64,000 nucleotides of DNA from Ophiura sarsii (GCA_035610835.1 CM069442.1:32255798-32319797), one strand, 5' to 3'. Numbered from the stretch's first letter, positions 11,875 through 24,192 are shown. Translations and numbers: made by a program. Notes: generated from the letters alone by a model not told the origin.

Positions 11875-12277
11875 GGCCCGTATTCTTGTACGTAATTAAA
11901 CGCGGGTTTTAAGCTAAACACGCGTTCAACTTTTACTGTAAACACATCGTTCAACTTCAACACGCATTTAACTCACTGAAAAGTGTCTAACTTTAAACAT
12001 GCACCAAGTGTACGTCTTGAATGATTACTCAACCGTGCTTGGTGCAAGCTGATGTGACGTACAGATCGTGTAGTCTTAAAAATATACATGCATTATTTAA
12101 GAAAAAAGAAAAAAATTGAATACCTGTATACAGTGAACGCAAGAACATTCTGGGTATGAGATTCGCAGAGTTTAAAAGTGAATTTTGTTAAACATGTCGT
12201 TTGAAAGATAAACTCGCGTTTAGTTTAGGTAGTCACGGGTTTAAGCTAAAACCGCGTTTAGTACGAGAATACGGCCC
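11875..12277. mobile_element. TIR MITE, 403 bp
   Basis: The ends are near-complementary: GGCCCGTATTC at the left and GAATACGGCCC at the right. Similarity continues inward through GTTTTAAGCTAAA and its counterpart for about 45 bases with a few gaps. No coding frame is present and no clear target duplication was found. Confidence 0.7.
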
Positions 12278-12299
12278 ATTGCTTATATCCACTTATTTG

Positions 12300-12860
12300 C
12301 AATAATGTTTAATGACTGGTACAGTTTTAATATCTACTGAAAATAGCAATAACGATAGGAGACTGGGATTATAATACAGTGTTCATGTCTACTGAAGATT
12401 GCAATAATAATTAAAGACTGGGTTTATAGTAAAGATACTGCACGATTTTAAAGGAACCAACATTTTTGGAGGATGTTTCCCGAAAGACTCCCTACATCGT
12501 GCAGTAGTTGTTATAATACAGTGTTTATATCTTCTTATTTGCAATAAGATTTAATGCCTGGGTACAGTTTAATATCTACTGAAAATAGCAATAACGATAG
12601 ACGACTATTATTATACAGTGATCATAACTATTGAAGACAGCAAACAGAATTACAATAATAGGGTTTACAGTGTTAATATCTAGTACAGTGAAGATAGCAA
12701 TACAGATTGAAGAGGACAGTGGGATTATAATACAGTGTTCATATCCATTAAAGGGAGCACCCAAGATTGAAGACTGGGTTTATAGTACAGTGTTTATATC
12801 ACTGAATGTACCAATAAAGATTGGAAACTGTGGGGTTATACTACAATGTTAAATCTTAAA
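12300..12860 (+). repeat. Degenerate precursor of the 52-bp satellite
   Basis: Loose repeats of TACAGTGTTAATATCTACTGAAGATAGCAATA-type sequence at roughly 55-60 base spacing share the core with the homogeneous array at 13726-15125. They resume after the array at 15126-15430 and briefly at 13440-13475. This looks like an old diverged field within which one variant was later amplified. Confidence 0.7.
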
Positions 12861-12929
12861 ACCAGACCCGCCCATGTCCATTTTGAAGGGGGAAATAGTT
12901 AAGCCTACTGATAAGGTAAGGTACGGTAC

Positions 12930-13247
12930 AGTGGCGTATCTAGGTTATTCATGTTGGGGGGGGGCGAAAATTAAAATGAACCGACAAGATTTTTGTGAGT
13001 CAAGAAATGCGCGCGTAGCGCACGAACATTTTCGACTTTACACCTATTTTTTGCACGATTGAGCTACATTTTGGCTCTAAACAAGCTTGTACCAACGAAT
13101 TTTGGATTTTGGGACGACATATGCGTAGACATTTTACCATCATAATTCCATGATTCCTTTGGTCAAATGAACCGACAGTGTCAATCTCACCCCTCGCCCC
13201 CCCCCCTCCCCCCCCCCCCCCCCCCCCCCTCCTCTGGCGACGCCACT
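12930..13247. mobile_element. AGTGGCG-type TIR element with 5-bp TSD
   Basis: The ends are AGTGGCGTATCTAGG and CCTCTGGCGACGCCACT, flanked by the direct repeat GGTAC (12925-12929 and 13248-13252). The interior holds a G run on one side and a long C run (about 13198-13229) on the other. Similar GGCGGATCCAGG ends occur at 37227, 57533 (inverted) and 59619, which suggests a dispersed family. Confidence 0.65.
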
Positions 13248-13725
13248 GGTACGGTATTTTGATAAATTTCTATGAACAATTATTCTATGTCCAATACTGA
13301 AATTGAAATTAAGCGGGTGCACAAGCAAAGTCAAACGTGTTTGTATCCATAAGATTTGTGAAATATAGCTATAATCAACTTTTAAACTTGTTTTTCACAA
13401 CAAGCCAGTTTTGGATTGGTCTGGTTTTAAGCCCTCGGTACAGTGTTAACATCAACTGAAGATAGCAATAATAATTGAAAGGAAAATGTGGGGCAATACA
13501 TATTAACGACTGAGTTCACATAACATAGCATTAACATTTGTAAGGCGCTATTATATCTAGATCATATAGAGCATATGACACAGAACCAAAGCATGGAAAA
13601 GGGTGAGTCAAAGATTACAACGAAAATGAGAGATATTGTCAGTATCTCTTATATTACGATGGAGATTGTTCCATGCCTGACCAGTTTCGCTGAATGATTT
13701 CCGAGCCGAGACCAACTGAAGATAG

Positions 13726-15125
13726 AAAACGGTAGGATTATATAACAGTGATTATATCTACTGATAGCAATACAACGAAAACGGTAGGATTATATTACAG
13801 TGATTATATCTACTGATATCAATACAACGAAAACGGTAGGATTATATTACAGTGATTATATCTACTGATAGCAATACAATGAAAACGGTAGGATTATATT
13901 ACAGTGATTATATCTACTGATATCAATACAACGAAAACGGTAGGATTATATTACAGTGATTATATCTACTGATAGCAATACAATGAAAACGGTAGGATTA
14001 TATTACAGTGATTATATCTACTGATATCAATACAATGAAAACGGTAGGATTATATTACAGTGATTATATCTACTGATATCAATACAACGAAAACGGTAGG
14101 ATTACATTACAGTGATTATATCTACTGATAGCAATAAAACGAAAACGGTAGGATTATATTACAGTGATTATATCTACTGATATCAATACAATGAAAACGG
14201 TAGGATTATATTACAGTGATTATATCTACTGATATCAATACAATGAAAACGGTAGGATTATATTACAGTGATTATATCTACTGATATCAATACAATGAAA
14301 TCGGTAGGATTATATTACAGTGATTATATCTACTGATATCAATACAATGAAAACGGTAGGATTATATTACAGTGATTATATCTACTGATAGCAATAAAAT
14401 GAAAACGGTAGGATTATATTACAGTGATTATATCTACTGATATCAATACAATGAAAACGGTAGGATTATATTACAGTGATTATATCTACTGATATCAATA
14501 CAACGAAAACGGTAGGATTATATTACAGTGATTATATCTACTGATAGCAATAAAACGAAAACGGTAGGATTATATTACAGTGATTATATCTACTGATATC
14601 AATACAATGAAAACGGTAGGATTATATTACAGTGATTATATCTACTGATAGCAATAAACCGAAAACGGTAGGATTATATTACAGTGATTATATCTACTGA
14701 TATCAATACAATGAAAACGGTAGGATTATATTACAGTGATTATATCTACTGATATCAATACAATGAAATCGGTAGGATTATATTACAGTGATTATATCTA
14801 CTGATATCAATACAATGACAACGGTAGGATTATATTACAGTGATTATATCTACTGATAGCAATAAAATGAAAACGGTAGGATTATATTACAGTGATTATA
14901 TCTACTGATATCAATACAATTAAAACGGTAGGATTATATTACAGTGATTATATCTACTGATATCAATACAACGAAAACGGGAGGATTATATTACAGTGAT
15001 TATATCTACTGATAGCAATACAACGAAAACGGGAGGATTATATTACAGTGATTATATCTACTGATAGCAATAAAACGAAAACGGTAGGATTATATTACAG
15101 TGATTATATCTACTGAAAGCAATAC
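13726..15125 (+). repeat. 52-bp tandem satellite, about 27 units
   Basis: The period is exactly 52 bases, with a core of CGGTAGGATTATATTACAG and TGATTATATCTACTGATA. Units differ at a few diagnostic sites: GATATC or GATAGC, CAATACAA or CAATAAAA, and a rare AATCGG variant at about 14299 and 14767. The order of variants over 14232-14560 recurs at 14700-15028, an offset of nine units (468 bases). The units abut without spacers, so this is not a CRISPR array. Confidence 0.95.
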
Positions 15126-15431
15126 AAAATAAAGACTGGGTTTATAGATACAGTATTTATCTACTGAAGATAAACTATAGATATTGAAAACAGTAGGATT
15201 ATCATACATTTGTTAATAATATACTGACGATAGCAATACAAATAATGACTGGATTTATAGTACAGCATCTATCTATATACTCAAGATAAAATATAACTAT
15301 CAATTTATATACTGAAGATAAAATGTAAAGATAGTGGTTTTTATGTAGCGCGTAGGATTATAATACAGTTTTAATATCTACTGAAGTTAGCAATACACAT
15401 TGAAAGCTATGTGGTTTTTATGCAGCGCATC

Positions 15432-15849
15432 AAAACAAAAAAACTGGGTCAAAAAACGTGAGATCTGGGCCCTATTACATTAAAGTCAAGTGACATGTTT
15501 TAAAGCTTGACCTAGGGTCTATATATCATGATCAACTAAAATGTTCTTAAACAATCTTCCTATATCAGAACAGTTGAGAACTTAAGAAGAATAACTCCTC
15601 TTACGTCTTATGCAATAGGACCCTGATAGTGGAGCAAAATATAGGCCATATAAGTCTTCTTGTATTCGATATACCCATCATATTTTAAAACATCACCTCG
15701 TTGGTTTTATTTTATTGTAGTACTTGTATATGTTACTTCAATAAAAGTGATGATGCCAAACATAGGCCTTTTATAGGTGTGTGTGACCTGAGAAATGAAT
15801 ATAAATAATTTCTATTTTGTTGGTTTCCTTAAATAAAAGGTATATATAC
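15432..15849. other. No gene recognised
   Basis: Short AT-rich stretch between the satellite field and the D1 duplicon. It contains no recognised frame or repeat boundary. Confidence 0.35.
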
Positions 15850-17240
15850 ACTATCATATAAAACCAGCAAGATGATGTTTTAAAATTTGATCACCGGGAG
15901 TCGGCTATTTATGATCAATTTTGCTCCACTAGATTACCTTGTAATGAAGTAAACCCATTCCTTATAATATGAAGAATCAGAACGAGTACTTGAGATTAAT
16001 CTCTTAATTTGCCAGACAAATACATTGAAAACGTTGAGATATATAATGCATTTGTCTGAAAATCGATTCTTATCGTCTTTCCAAGTTCATATGTAAAATG
16101 CTGTTGATGATCAGGTCAATGTAGCTCTACTTAAATGTCATTATTGCCCTTTAACATGTTTAAGGTATTTGATGAAGGCGGCTATGATTCACGGTGTTAC
16201 GATTTCTTCCGGAGCGAGCAAAAACTACGTGGTGATCATATCCTTGTCATCTTTAGATGTGTATAGATTGGTTCCTGTGGTACAAACAACAAGATTCAAA
16301 TTGTTTTTATTAAGGCATTAACTTGTCCTGTCATTACTAACCCTCGCCTACGTCATGGGATTATTTTGGGAACACACAGACGGAATTAGCTGTAGTTGGA
16401 ATAGAGGGAGGGTATCAAAGCGATTTGGTATGAGTTTAAAAACTGTTCATTTGTCTGAACGTGTTTCAATACTAAATTTATTTAACCTAAAACAAATTGA
16501 AAATCAATTAGTTAGTGAGTTTTATAATTTTAGCTACTAATGAACGGAAAGTGTTTTCATGACTCGTGGCCTGTCGAAACAATCCTGAAGAAAGATCACG
16601 TGTTAATCATATAGCTGACATTTCATTACCTATCTTCTTCCTTAGATTGAGGATACATAATTATATTGTCGTTTACCAATGCGAATTTCTATTCTGAAAA
16701 TATTTCTGTTCAACGAAACATCGTAATTTGTTTTCTTCTTTTCTTTTGTATGATAAGGACCGTATCCTCACAATATATTTTGCATGGTACTTGTGGGGTG
16801 GGGTACGTTGCGTTTATCCCAGACGATGGCGGCCACGCGATTTCATTAGTGGCGAGACCCATGTTATCGTAAACACACAACGGCAACACTGGATTGAACG
16901 AGCTCTTCATGCTCTTCCCGCCGCGTTTCTTGAAAAAGAGATATTTTCTCCTATGGCAGTTTTATTTCAAATTTCATAGTTTTAGAAGGAAAAATGCATT
17001 TGTATAATAAAAATCAAAATTCCAATGTTTATGTAATAAAAGAGACAAACAAAGAAAAGAGACCAGCGCGAGTGTTGAACATACACCGCATAAACTCCTG
17101 GCTACGCTGCTAGTACTTTATTCCACAATAATCATAACATTATATCACAAGGCCAGAATATCACCAAGTATTATATATTTTGGCTATGACTATCTCTTTC
17201 TCTTCTCATTTCGCCTCAAAATTGAGGTGCATAATATGAA
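15850..17240 (-). repeat. TPR duplicon 3' block, D1 copy
   Basis: The reverse complement of this block matches 57570-59190. Landmarks include ATCACCGGGAGTC, CCATTCCTTATA, TTGGTTCCTGTGG, ATTATTTTGGGAACACACAGACGGA and ACTGGATTGAACGAG. Shorter copies lie at 37390-37800, 47030-47330 and 51110-51345. Relative to the neighbouring TPR gene it is downstream, as in the D2 and D3 copies. It includes a deleted copy of the tRNA-like stretch seen at 57713. Small open frames differ in phase between copies, so I do not call it coding. Confidence 0.75.
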
Positions 17241-17897
17241 ATTTCGAGCTAGACACGCGACTAATTAAAAAAAAGGAACTTCAAGAACTTATATTTTAAC
17301 TTGCAAAAATGTAAAGAAAGTACACTAGACTGGAGTTTGTTATCCATTGGTTTTGGGATTATTTAATTTAGTTATAGCCTAAGTAGAAATGTGATATTTA
17401 TAATTTTTTCGATACGTATCTGCGAGTACTTGTTAAACCAATACGAGTCGGTCTACTCGTTTCCAGCGTCGTCTGGTTTGTCCGGACGTTTAAAAAAGTG
17501 TGAACTGGAGACATTTTCCCACCCCACTCTGTGAAACCATTCTATGGTGAAACTGAGGACAGTTCTGCATTCGATGATATCCCCGATTTTCAATATGTTC
17601 CTGTCCAAGAGGGGGTAAAACTAACTGTCTACCCTTGGAGGGCGTTTATGGTATATTTAAGAATAATTACATAATGCATAGTTATACCAACTTAGGATAG
17701 GCTATACGGCCGAGTGCACCAATGACGGGTAACTTAATAGGGAGGTAAGCTACCTCCCTAGTAGTTATGCTCTAACTGTAGCATAACTTACTAACGATGT
17801 AATTCTTAGAGCATAATTGGCGAGTAACACCAGAATAGCAACTAGCGAGGTAAATATCCACATTAATCAGCATCGTCCCCTTACAAAATTAATTGGC

Positions 17898-19539
17898 GCA
17901 TATCGTCAGCCTGCTTCGATAATTGCCTAACTCAATTTTTCTAGTTCTTAGAAAACAACAAAAGTATGAAACCTGCTACCTGTGTACCTGTTACTCATTT
18001 TGCATTATTGAATGGATGGCTATTCATTATGTGGAATGTTGATTGTATTGTTGATGCCTCAATTGGCGTGCATGGATGCACTAATCCAAGTCATATAGAA
18101 ACAGATGAACACATGGTCACAGGTCACTAATAGGTATCAAACAAGGTGGGATCTTTTCAAAAATCCTTAAAATCGTGATACGTGTCTCTATTTTAAATAG
18201 AAGTTGTCAAAAAAAACATAACATTTTTGGTATCATATTAAAGACAATTTATCCAGCTACCGAATAAAAAAAGAATTAAAGCCACATGTTTAGCAACAGT
18301 GAAGTTATCAATCTAAACGTCGAGTGAGTCAAGGGTGGGAGCGGTGGATGAGGAGCCGATGGATGAGGCGCCCATAGGTTTGTACACAAAATAGCGGAAA
18401 ACTAGAACTTTTGAAATTGATGCCATTTTAAAAGTATACATAGGAAAGTTTTCAAACTTCTCATATGTGTTAATAACATGTGCCTGCTACTATGAATACT
18501 AATATTGAATTGTTATCTAGACATTCTCTACTAAAATATGATGTTCAATTCAGGGAGTGTTTTAATGTAAAAAATACACAGTTTTATTCATTTTATTGAT
18601 TAAACAATGGCCAAATCGCAGTCTCTCTATTTCATTTGAGTGACTCTTCAGTCCTTTTCTACCCTGGGTAGTAAAACATTTAACTAAAAAAGCCAAAAGT
18701 GTTTCTTCACAGAATTGTTCATAGATTCATGACAAATTTGCTATTTAGACCTATTTTGAACCACCCTGTATTCAAAATAAAAGGAACTTTAACGATATCC
18801 ATGTAGTTCATTTTGATAACCATTTTCTTTTAAATTAAATGGTCCATGCTAACTAAATTTTTCATAGAATATTATATCAGACATTCATTTTATGCATTAT
18901 TTCATCATAATTTTAGACACCCTGTACTTTTCCTGTGTACATTTTGGGCAAATGATTCTTAGCAAATTTGGTAGCACCTTCTGCGGTTGTTCTGATTTTG
19001 GTGATTATTTTCAGCTAAACCCTAATTGTACAAACTATCAAACTATTTTGTGAGGAGCAAAAACGATCAAATTTTTTATGTTCCACCCTGTAAAAATTGT
19101 ACACACCCTGTGTAATTTGATTCTTTTTTGCAAAAATAAACCTTGAATCTTAAGCTTTCCAACAATATATAGTTTGTGGGTCATTAAGTATGTAAAACTT
19201 AAGTTTTGTCCCGTTTAATCAGAATTGGTGCATTTCTCAACATTATTAGAAGTGAAACTTTTTTTTTTGACCAGTTTGTGACTTCTGACCCCATACAATA
19301 ATTTGATTAATTCCATGGATTTGTCAATGCAAATTCAATAATGCAAAATGAGTAACATGTTGGAGTGATCTGGTGGCCCTTTGGCAACAAAACTCTTCAT
19401 TTATCAACACTTTTGATTGGTCAATGACTTAGGTATTATAACAGCATTTGCATAATGTAATGAAGTCATGATTTATGCAAAAAACTCAATTTTGCTGAAA
19501 AGTGAGTTAGGCAATTATCGAAGCAGGCTGACGATATGC
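17898..19539. mobile_element. Nested TIR element with 37-bp perfect ends
   Basis: GCATATCGTCAGCCTGCTTC opens a 37-base sequence repeated perfectly inverted at 19503-19539. A further inverted block, TTACTCATTTTGCATTATTG, lies inward (about 17990 and 19330), so the arms are effectively over 100 bases with gaps. The 1.6-kb interior is AT-rich, has several ACCCTGTA motifs and no recognisable transposase. It lies inside the CGGCCGAG element and is therefore the younger insertion. Confidence 0.85.
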
Positions 19540-19878
19540 TAAGTGTTAACCTATAGTTGACTGTAAAATTCTGGCGTGAATGGTCCTCCGTAATATTAAA
19601 AACGTGTCATCACTCGCTAGGTCATAGGTGAGTGTAAATCAAGAATCACGTGGAGTCGGCCTGCGATCCGGAAAAAAATAATGCCATTTTATGGCCAAAA
19701 AATTCAAAGTTTGTTTACCGCTTTTTCAAAAATAAGGACTATCATGACATTACAAACATATTTTGGGCGAGGGGCACATACAAACATTGCACCAAAAAAC
19801 ACAATTTTAATGACAAACACAAGCACCCGACGGAAACAATTATATACAATTATAACACATCTCTTAACACAAATACTT

Positions 19879-19949
19879 CCGTGGCGTGGACACCTTGTCC
19901 TTCGCTTGTTAACCGCGGAACCCCGGTTCGATTCCCAGACCACGCACGG
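19879..19949 (+). other. tRNA-like sequence (Asn-type loop), likely SINE or pseudo-tRNA
   Basis: A 71-base stretch has a good B box, GGTTCGATTCC, and a TTGTTAACC anticodon-loop region resembling tRNA-Asn(GTT). Its ends are partly complementary (CCGTGGCGTGG and CCACGCACGG). The D arm and A box are poor, so I do not call a functional tRNA. It lies inside the outer TIR element. Confidence 0.45.
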
Positions 19950-20559
19950 AACGATATCCTTTTTTATTTCGTTCATCTAGTTCTACCCTTCCACTCACAA
20001 TAATCTTGAAACTTGGTTTATCAGTTTTTAAATTAATAAAAACAATAATAAGTTTATGTATTTAGTCATTATTTCAGATCCTTGGACAATTAGTACATTT
20101 TGGTCAAAATATGACCAAAGTCGGTGCGATTAGTGTTTAAATGGGCAAAAGGAATTGATCTAAATTTTGACTTAAAAAATCACCAAATTGCATGAATGGA
20201 TTTTCAAAAATGTAAAAATCTTTCAGCTTATGAGGGGTCACATTCCACTTCAAATAGACACCCCCTGGGCATGCAAGCGCAATTGGTCCTTCAGCATCAG
20301 CGAATCATCCCCTCCAATGTTCACAATAAATTTACGCTACTGCTAGAATCGACTGACTTGTGGCATACAACGTTATGCACCAACTTACTCTTGGGTCCGG
20401 TCAGGTATAACATTTAGCGTAAATTACCCGCCAGTTACTAGCCTAGTAGCTTACCCCGCATTGGCGCTCTCAACATTTTGGGTTACGCCTCAGTTACTAG
20501 CGAGGTAGCGCTATTCTTCAGCTACCCGTCATTGGTGCACTCGGCCGATTATGTGATAT

Positions 20560-20761
20560 AATTCTTCACAATACAATTGGTGACATACAATCTGGTTTTG
20601 TAAGGGAAAGTGAGGAAATTGTCCTCATTTTGATAGTACGAACTCGACATTCCCCACAAAAAAGTGTATACATGTGTGTACCCGTTTCTCACCTTTTACA
20701 AAACGGGGTGAGTGTGAGAGGGTGGGGTGTGTTCTTATAAACATATTTACCTGGAGAATGA
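20560..20761 (-). repeat. TPR gene 3' flank, D1 copy
   Basis: Read on the minus strand, this follows the stop codon with CTCCAGGTAAATATG, a CCACCCTCTCACACTCACC block and GAGAAACGGG. The same order follows the other TPR genes, at 36295-36545 and 46726-46990. It extends the duplication beyond the coding region by about 200 bases. CAG|GTAAAT just after the stop resembles a splice donor, but no partner acceptor is evident. Confidence 0.7.
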
Positions 20762-22513
20762 TCACCGCCAATCTTCAGGTGTGTTGTCTACTTGTCGGTA
20801 CCCACTTCTATTTGCCACATTGCCAGCTGGACCGTGCTGGGATCTTTCTGGTAAAAATACCGTAATAAGTCGCTGTTTCTCATCAGAATCATCCATGTTC
20901 TTACAGTGGGATAGAAACATGCCCATATTCTCTGGAAATTCATTCCAAAGCTTCTGTATTGGTGTCTTTATGGACTCTCTGTATGTCTTTATTGCCTTCA
21001 ACGCACAGTTTGCAATCTCTGACCATGGCGGTATTGCACTCGATTCATCCGATTCAGAATATTTAGTAAAATAGGCTACCAATAAATAATAAAATGGAAA
21101 GCTTGATTTTCTTTGCGATCCAAGTTCTAAAGCTTTCTTGAAACTTCCAATTGCCTCATCATACTTCTTGAAATCTAACAAACAAATACCTCTGAACCTG
21201 TGAGTTTTTTCTCGCATATTTCCCTTCTTGCATTTCATCGCTTCATCGTGATATTCCAGAGCCTTTTCGAAACACACTAGACAATTTGGATCCATGGAGA
21301 AACTACCATCCGGATCTCGTGCCCTTTCATGCCACACGGACGCCAGATATGAATACTCAAAAGGGCTGACATTAAGTTCGAGAGCCTTTTCAAGGTTCTT
21401 TTCAGCAGAAGTGAGCAGGTCTCGATCAGGAGCCTCATGGGCGAACCTCTGTTTACGATAAATGTCTAGATAAATTTCCGCACGTATTGCAAACGCATAC
21501 CGATTACATCGTGATTCGTCGAGTTCAGTGGATCGCTTTAATAGCTGTAACGCATCCCAATATGCTTCGCGAGTTCTTTCTTCACTTATCATTTTGGCAA
21601 GTCGAGCTAAATGCTGGGGATGATCAGGTGTAATTTCAAGTGCTTTCTTTATGCACTTTACGGGGTTTTCAAAGTAAGGCACAAGTTCTGGATTATCAAG
21701 GACATAACGAGGTGGTTCTACCGTATTTGTGTTCACATCGACAACCCATGAAAACAGTTCAGCCATATGTCGCCAGCTTTCTGATTTCATATCGTCGTTT
21801 CCAGTTGCAGTTATTTTATGGAAATACTTCAGATTTATCTGATAGTATTCGTCATGCGGTTTGGATGCTTTCACAAGGCCAAGGCAAACCTTTCGACAAG
21901 CGATTGCATTTCCGAATTCCCAATCTTGAATCTCAGTGTCATCGACATACTCCCCAGCTAATTCAATAGCCTGCGTGTATAATTCATGTGCTTCTATGTA
22001 TTGCTTATAGCCTTCGATGTCATCCAAAATGTCAAAAGCAAACGCGTAGGCTTGCTCTGCCAAACATCTGGCTTTTCTCTTCTGCCAATCGATGTCTTGA
22101 ATTTGTTCTTGTTGATCACTTTCATCATTACCTCTAAGAATCGCCTCATGCATGAGCTCATGCAAGTTATCTGCATATTCATTTGATTCCTTGACTTTGT
22201 TCAAAGTCTCACACAATGACTTGCAATTGGCTATCGCATTTAAGTTAGATGGATCCTCAGAAAGTACTTGATTGAAATACTCCGTAGCTTCGTCAAAGTG
22301 TCCTAATCTCGCCGCGAGAAGTCCTAGAAGATGTCTAATTGCGTGTCGCTCCGGACGCTCAAAACGCCCTGGATTCTGTGGATCGTTTGTTTTCAATTTT
22401 AGATACTTTTCAAGAAGCGATTGTTTATAATTGACTCTCACCGGAGGCAAATCACCTTCACGTATGTTTACAACCAGAGGTAGTGCAAAGTGTCCTGGCT
22501 CAAAATTAGGCAT
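20762..22513 (-). CDS. TTC22-like TPR protein, copy D1
   Basis: This is an intronless 583-residue protein built of tetratricopeptide repeats, which act as protein-binding scaffolds. The N-terminal block PGHFALPL, then RHLLGLLAARLGHFDEA (60-76), EDPSNLNAIAN (86-96) and ARCLAEQAYAFAFD (148-161), resembles the order in vertebrate TTC22, as do the helical pairs near 283-310, 364-397 and 435-465. TTC22 function is poorly known, so none is assigned. I chose the ATG at 22513, although the frame stays open 16 codons further, because the extension starts at a TTG and the same MPNFE start is kept in all three paralogues. A TATAAATAG box lies about 150 bases upstream. No signal peptide or membrane segment is visible. 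An IFIT-type identity was considered but fits less well. Confidence 0.85.
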   Translation of the reverse strand: MPNFEPGHFALPLVVNIREGDLPPVRVNYKQSLLEKYLKLKTNDPQNPGRFERPERHAIRHLLGLLAARLGHFDEATEYFNQVLSEDPSNLNAIANCKSLCETLNKVKESNEYADNLHELMHEAILRGNDESDQQEQIQDIDWQKRKARCLAEQAYAFAFDILDDIEGYKQYIEAHELYTQAIELAGEYVDDTEIQDWEFGNAIACRKVCLGLVKASKPHDEYYQINLKYFHKITATGNDDMKSESWRHMAELFSWVVDVNTNTVEPPRYVLDNPELVPYFENPVKCIKKALEITPDHPQHLARLAKMISEERTREAYWDALQLLKRSTELDESRCNRYAFAIRAEIYLDIYRKQRFAHEAPDRDLLTSAEKNLEKALELNVSPFEYSYLASVWHERARDPDGSFSMDPNCLVCFEKALEYHDEAMKCKKGNMREKTHRFRGICLLDFKKYDEAIGSFKKALELGSQRKSSFPFYYLLVAYFTKYSESDESSAIPPWSEIANCALKAIKTYRESIKTPIQKLWNEFPENMGMFLSHCKNMDDSDEKQRLITVFLPERSQHGPAGNVANRSGYRQVDNTPEDWR

Positions 22514-23560
22514 CTTAGAGCTCGTCTTAAAAGTAGTACGGTCAAACTGAACCACCTCCAATTAGGTAAAAGACAAAGAAAATTGCTAAAGATATTACAT
22601 TTCATTGATCATGTTGATCGGTTGTAACATCGGTTTGCAAGTTTTTCGCAAAGATTGAATCTATTTATACTGGTCTAATTTATTTACGTTGGTTAAAAAC
22701 AATGGCGAACTTTGGATTGTTGGTATAAAGAACATGTTATAACCAGTCCCACAAGAAAAAGAAATTACTGGAATACTGAGGCCTATACATTATGCAGTTT
22801 GTGTATAACTTGTTCATCTTACAAAGAGTATGTCTGTAACTATCTTAGTGGTAAACATGGTTTGAAAAGGTTCATCAGTTCATATACACCTTTGCTGTTT
22901 TATAGTTTGCTTTAGCTGTGTCATAATTTGTGAAGTTTGTCTTTATATATTATAACTGGCTTCGTACAGTTTCACAAAAGCTATTTACGTCATTAGCTTA
23001 TTTCTAACATATTTTGGGATATTCATACCGATTGATGCGTATTTCGCGACCACAAAATGATGTCCATTTAAAATAAGGTTTTCTGCAAAATGTAGCATTG
23101 CAAGAATTCAGATATTTTCGACTTTAGACTCATTTTGCTTGATCGTATCAAAATTGTAGATTATGTTTAATCAGAACGACAGACTGTGCAAAGTATCAAT
23201 TATAGAAAGTTTACTGTATGTGACCACTGACTTTTACCATACTTTATATAATGTTTTTGAAGGATATCAAAAGTCATACTGAGATTGTATTGCCCCTTGT
23301 TTCTGTTCATACACTTTTCCAGCTATAAGTTAACTATTGTCTCCGCAGAACAGATATTTATTTCTTCTAAAATTGCGATATATGTTGGTACCAAACTTTT
23401 GTAATAGTAAGGATTACAAATTCGAGGGTATTGTATTTCAACCATGCAATAGTCAGTTGTCACATTGAGGAATTGCAAAATTATTTTACAAGTATCTCAA
23501 TTTTGTTCGTGGTGTATTATAAACCCTACAACTCATGCAATATTTGTTCGAAGTTATTGT
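22514..23560 (-). repeat. TPR duplicon 5' block, D1 copy
   Basis: This roughly 1-kb block upstream of TPR gene D1 is also found before D2 (33270-34554), before D3 (in pieces between 40590 and 44954) and, without a gene, at 56155-56490. From the outside in, landmarks are CATGCAA, TTGTAATCCTTAC, a region read as CTGTGGAGACAAT, GTATGAATATCCCAAAATA and TGACGTAAATAG, ending in the TATA box. Conservation of non-coding sequence over this length points to segmental duplication rather than retrocopying. Confidence 0.8.
22661..22669 (-). promoter_or_regulatory. TATA box of TPR gene D1
   Basis: TATAAATAG on the minus strand lies 148 bases before the start codon. It is followed by ATTCAATCTTTGCG, as in D3. 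The same box is kept in all three paralogues, supporting a real core promoter. Confidence 0.7.
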
Positions 23561-24192
23561 TCAATTTCCACCTATATAAACAAATAGAACTTTATCGTTA
23601 TCATTATTTACAATTTAAACGATGAGATGTAATGATCATGATAATAACTACATGTACCTACATGTATTATGTTTACCGTGTTGTGTCAGTGCGCAGTGGG
23701 GATATTTTTGGATTCAATTTGTAAAATACCTTGGAAATACCATCAAGAAATATAACTAACATTAAGGCCGTATCCATGATCCCCGCCATGATCATGATGA
23801 TCATATACCTGTATACGGAGATTATACTACGTGCTCATTCGTATACAGATTATAACCAAAATAACAAACAATAACATTGTTTCTGTGACATAATTATTTC
23901 CTAGTGCAAAGAATAATAATATGGGTACCTAACGCAATTTATAATGAGTTGCGCCTGTTTTGAGCATTTAAAATGCACAAATATTTTGTTGTTATTCTCT
24001 TTTGTTTCCTTAAAAATAATCATTTTTTATTTGATTAATTTAAATACCAAATCCTTTGAAAAGGAACATTAGCTAACCTTGAACAGGTACCATCTCGTAT
24101 GTTCACGGTGTGATTCATTCATTCTAGTTTGCCATTCATTTTGTTACTGTTGTTAGCAATAAAACAAACGCATCACGGATCATGTCCCAAAC
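23561..24192. repeat. No gene; inverted-pair repeat within
   Basis: About 23930-24155 is present inverted at 63665-63890. Shared landmarks include CTTTTGTTTCCTTAAAAATAA, CAAATCCTTTGAAAAGGAAC, ATGTTCACGGTG and AGTTTGCCATTCATTTTGTTAC. No frame of interest was found. Confidence 0.6.

Larger units (their letters stand above)
17707..20547. mobile_element. Outer TIR element CGGCCGAGTGCACC
   Basis: The left end CGGCCGAGTGCACCAATGAC and the right end GTCATTGGTGCACTCGGCCG are complementary, and similarity continues through GGGTA into TACTAGC motifs. The right end also carries tandem subterminal versions of AGTTACTAGC...GGTGC/GGCGCTC. A second right-end copy lies at 38569-38689. No transposase frame is visible. 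A second TIR element lies nested inside. It occupies the 3' flank of TPR gene D1, so it is absent from the other duplicons. Confidence 0.8.

Noticed and set aside
13726..15125. CRISPR-like regularly repeated array
   Set aside because: Units are contiguous 52-mers without unique spacers, in a eukaryotic context.
20762..22561. Longer N-terminus (599 residues) for TPR copy D1, and a similar extension for D3
   Set aside because: The extension starts at TTG, not ATG, and the conserved ATG (MPNFE) is shared by all three genes.
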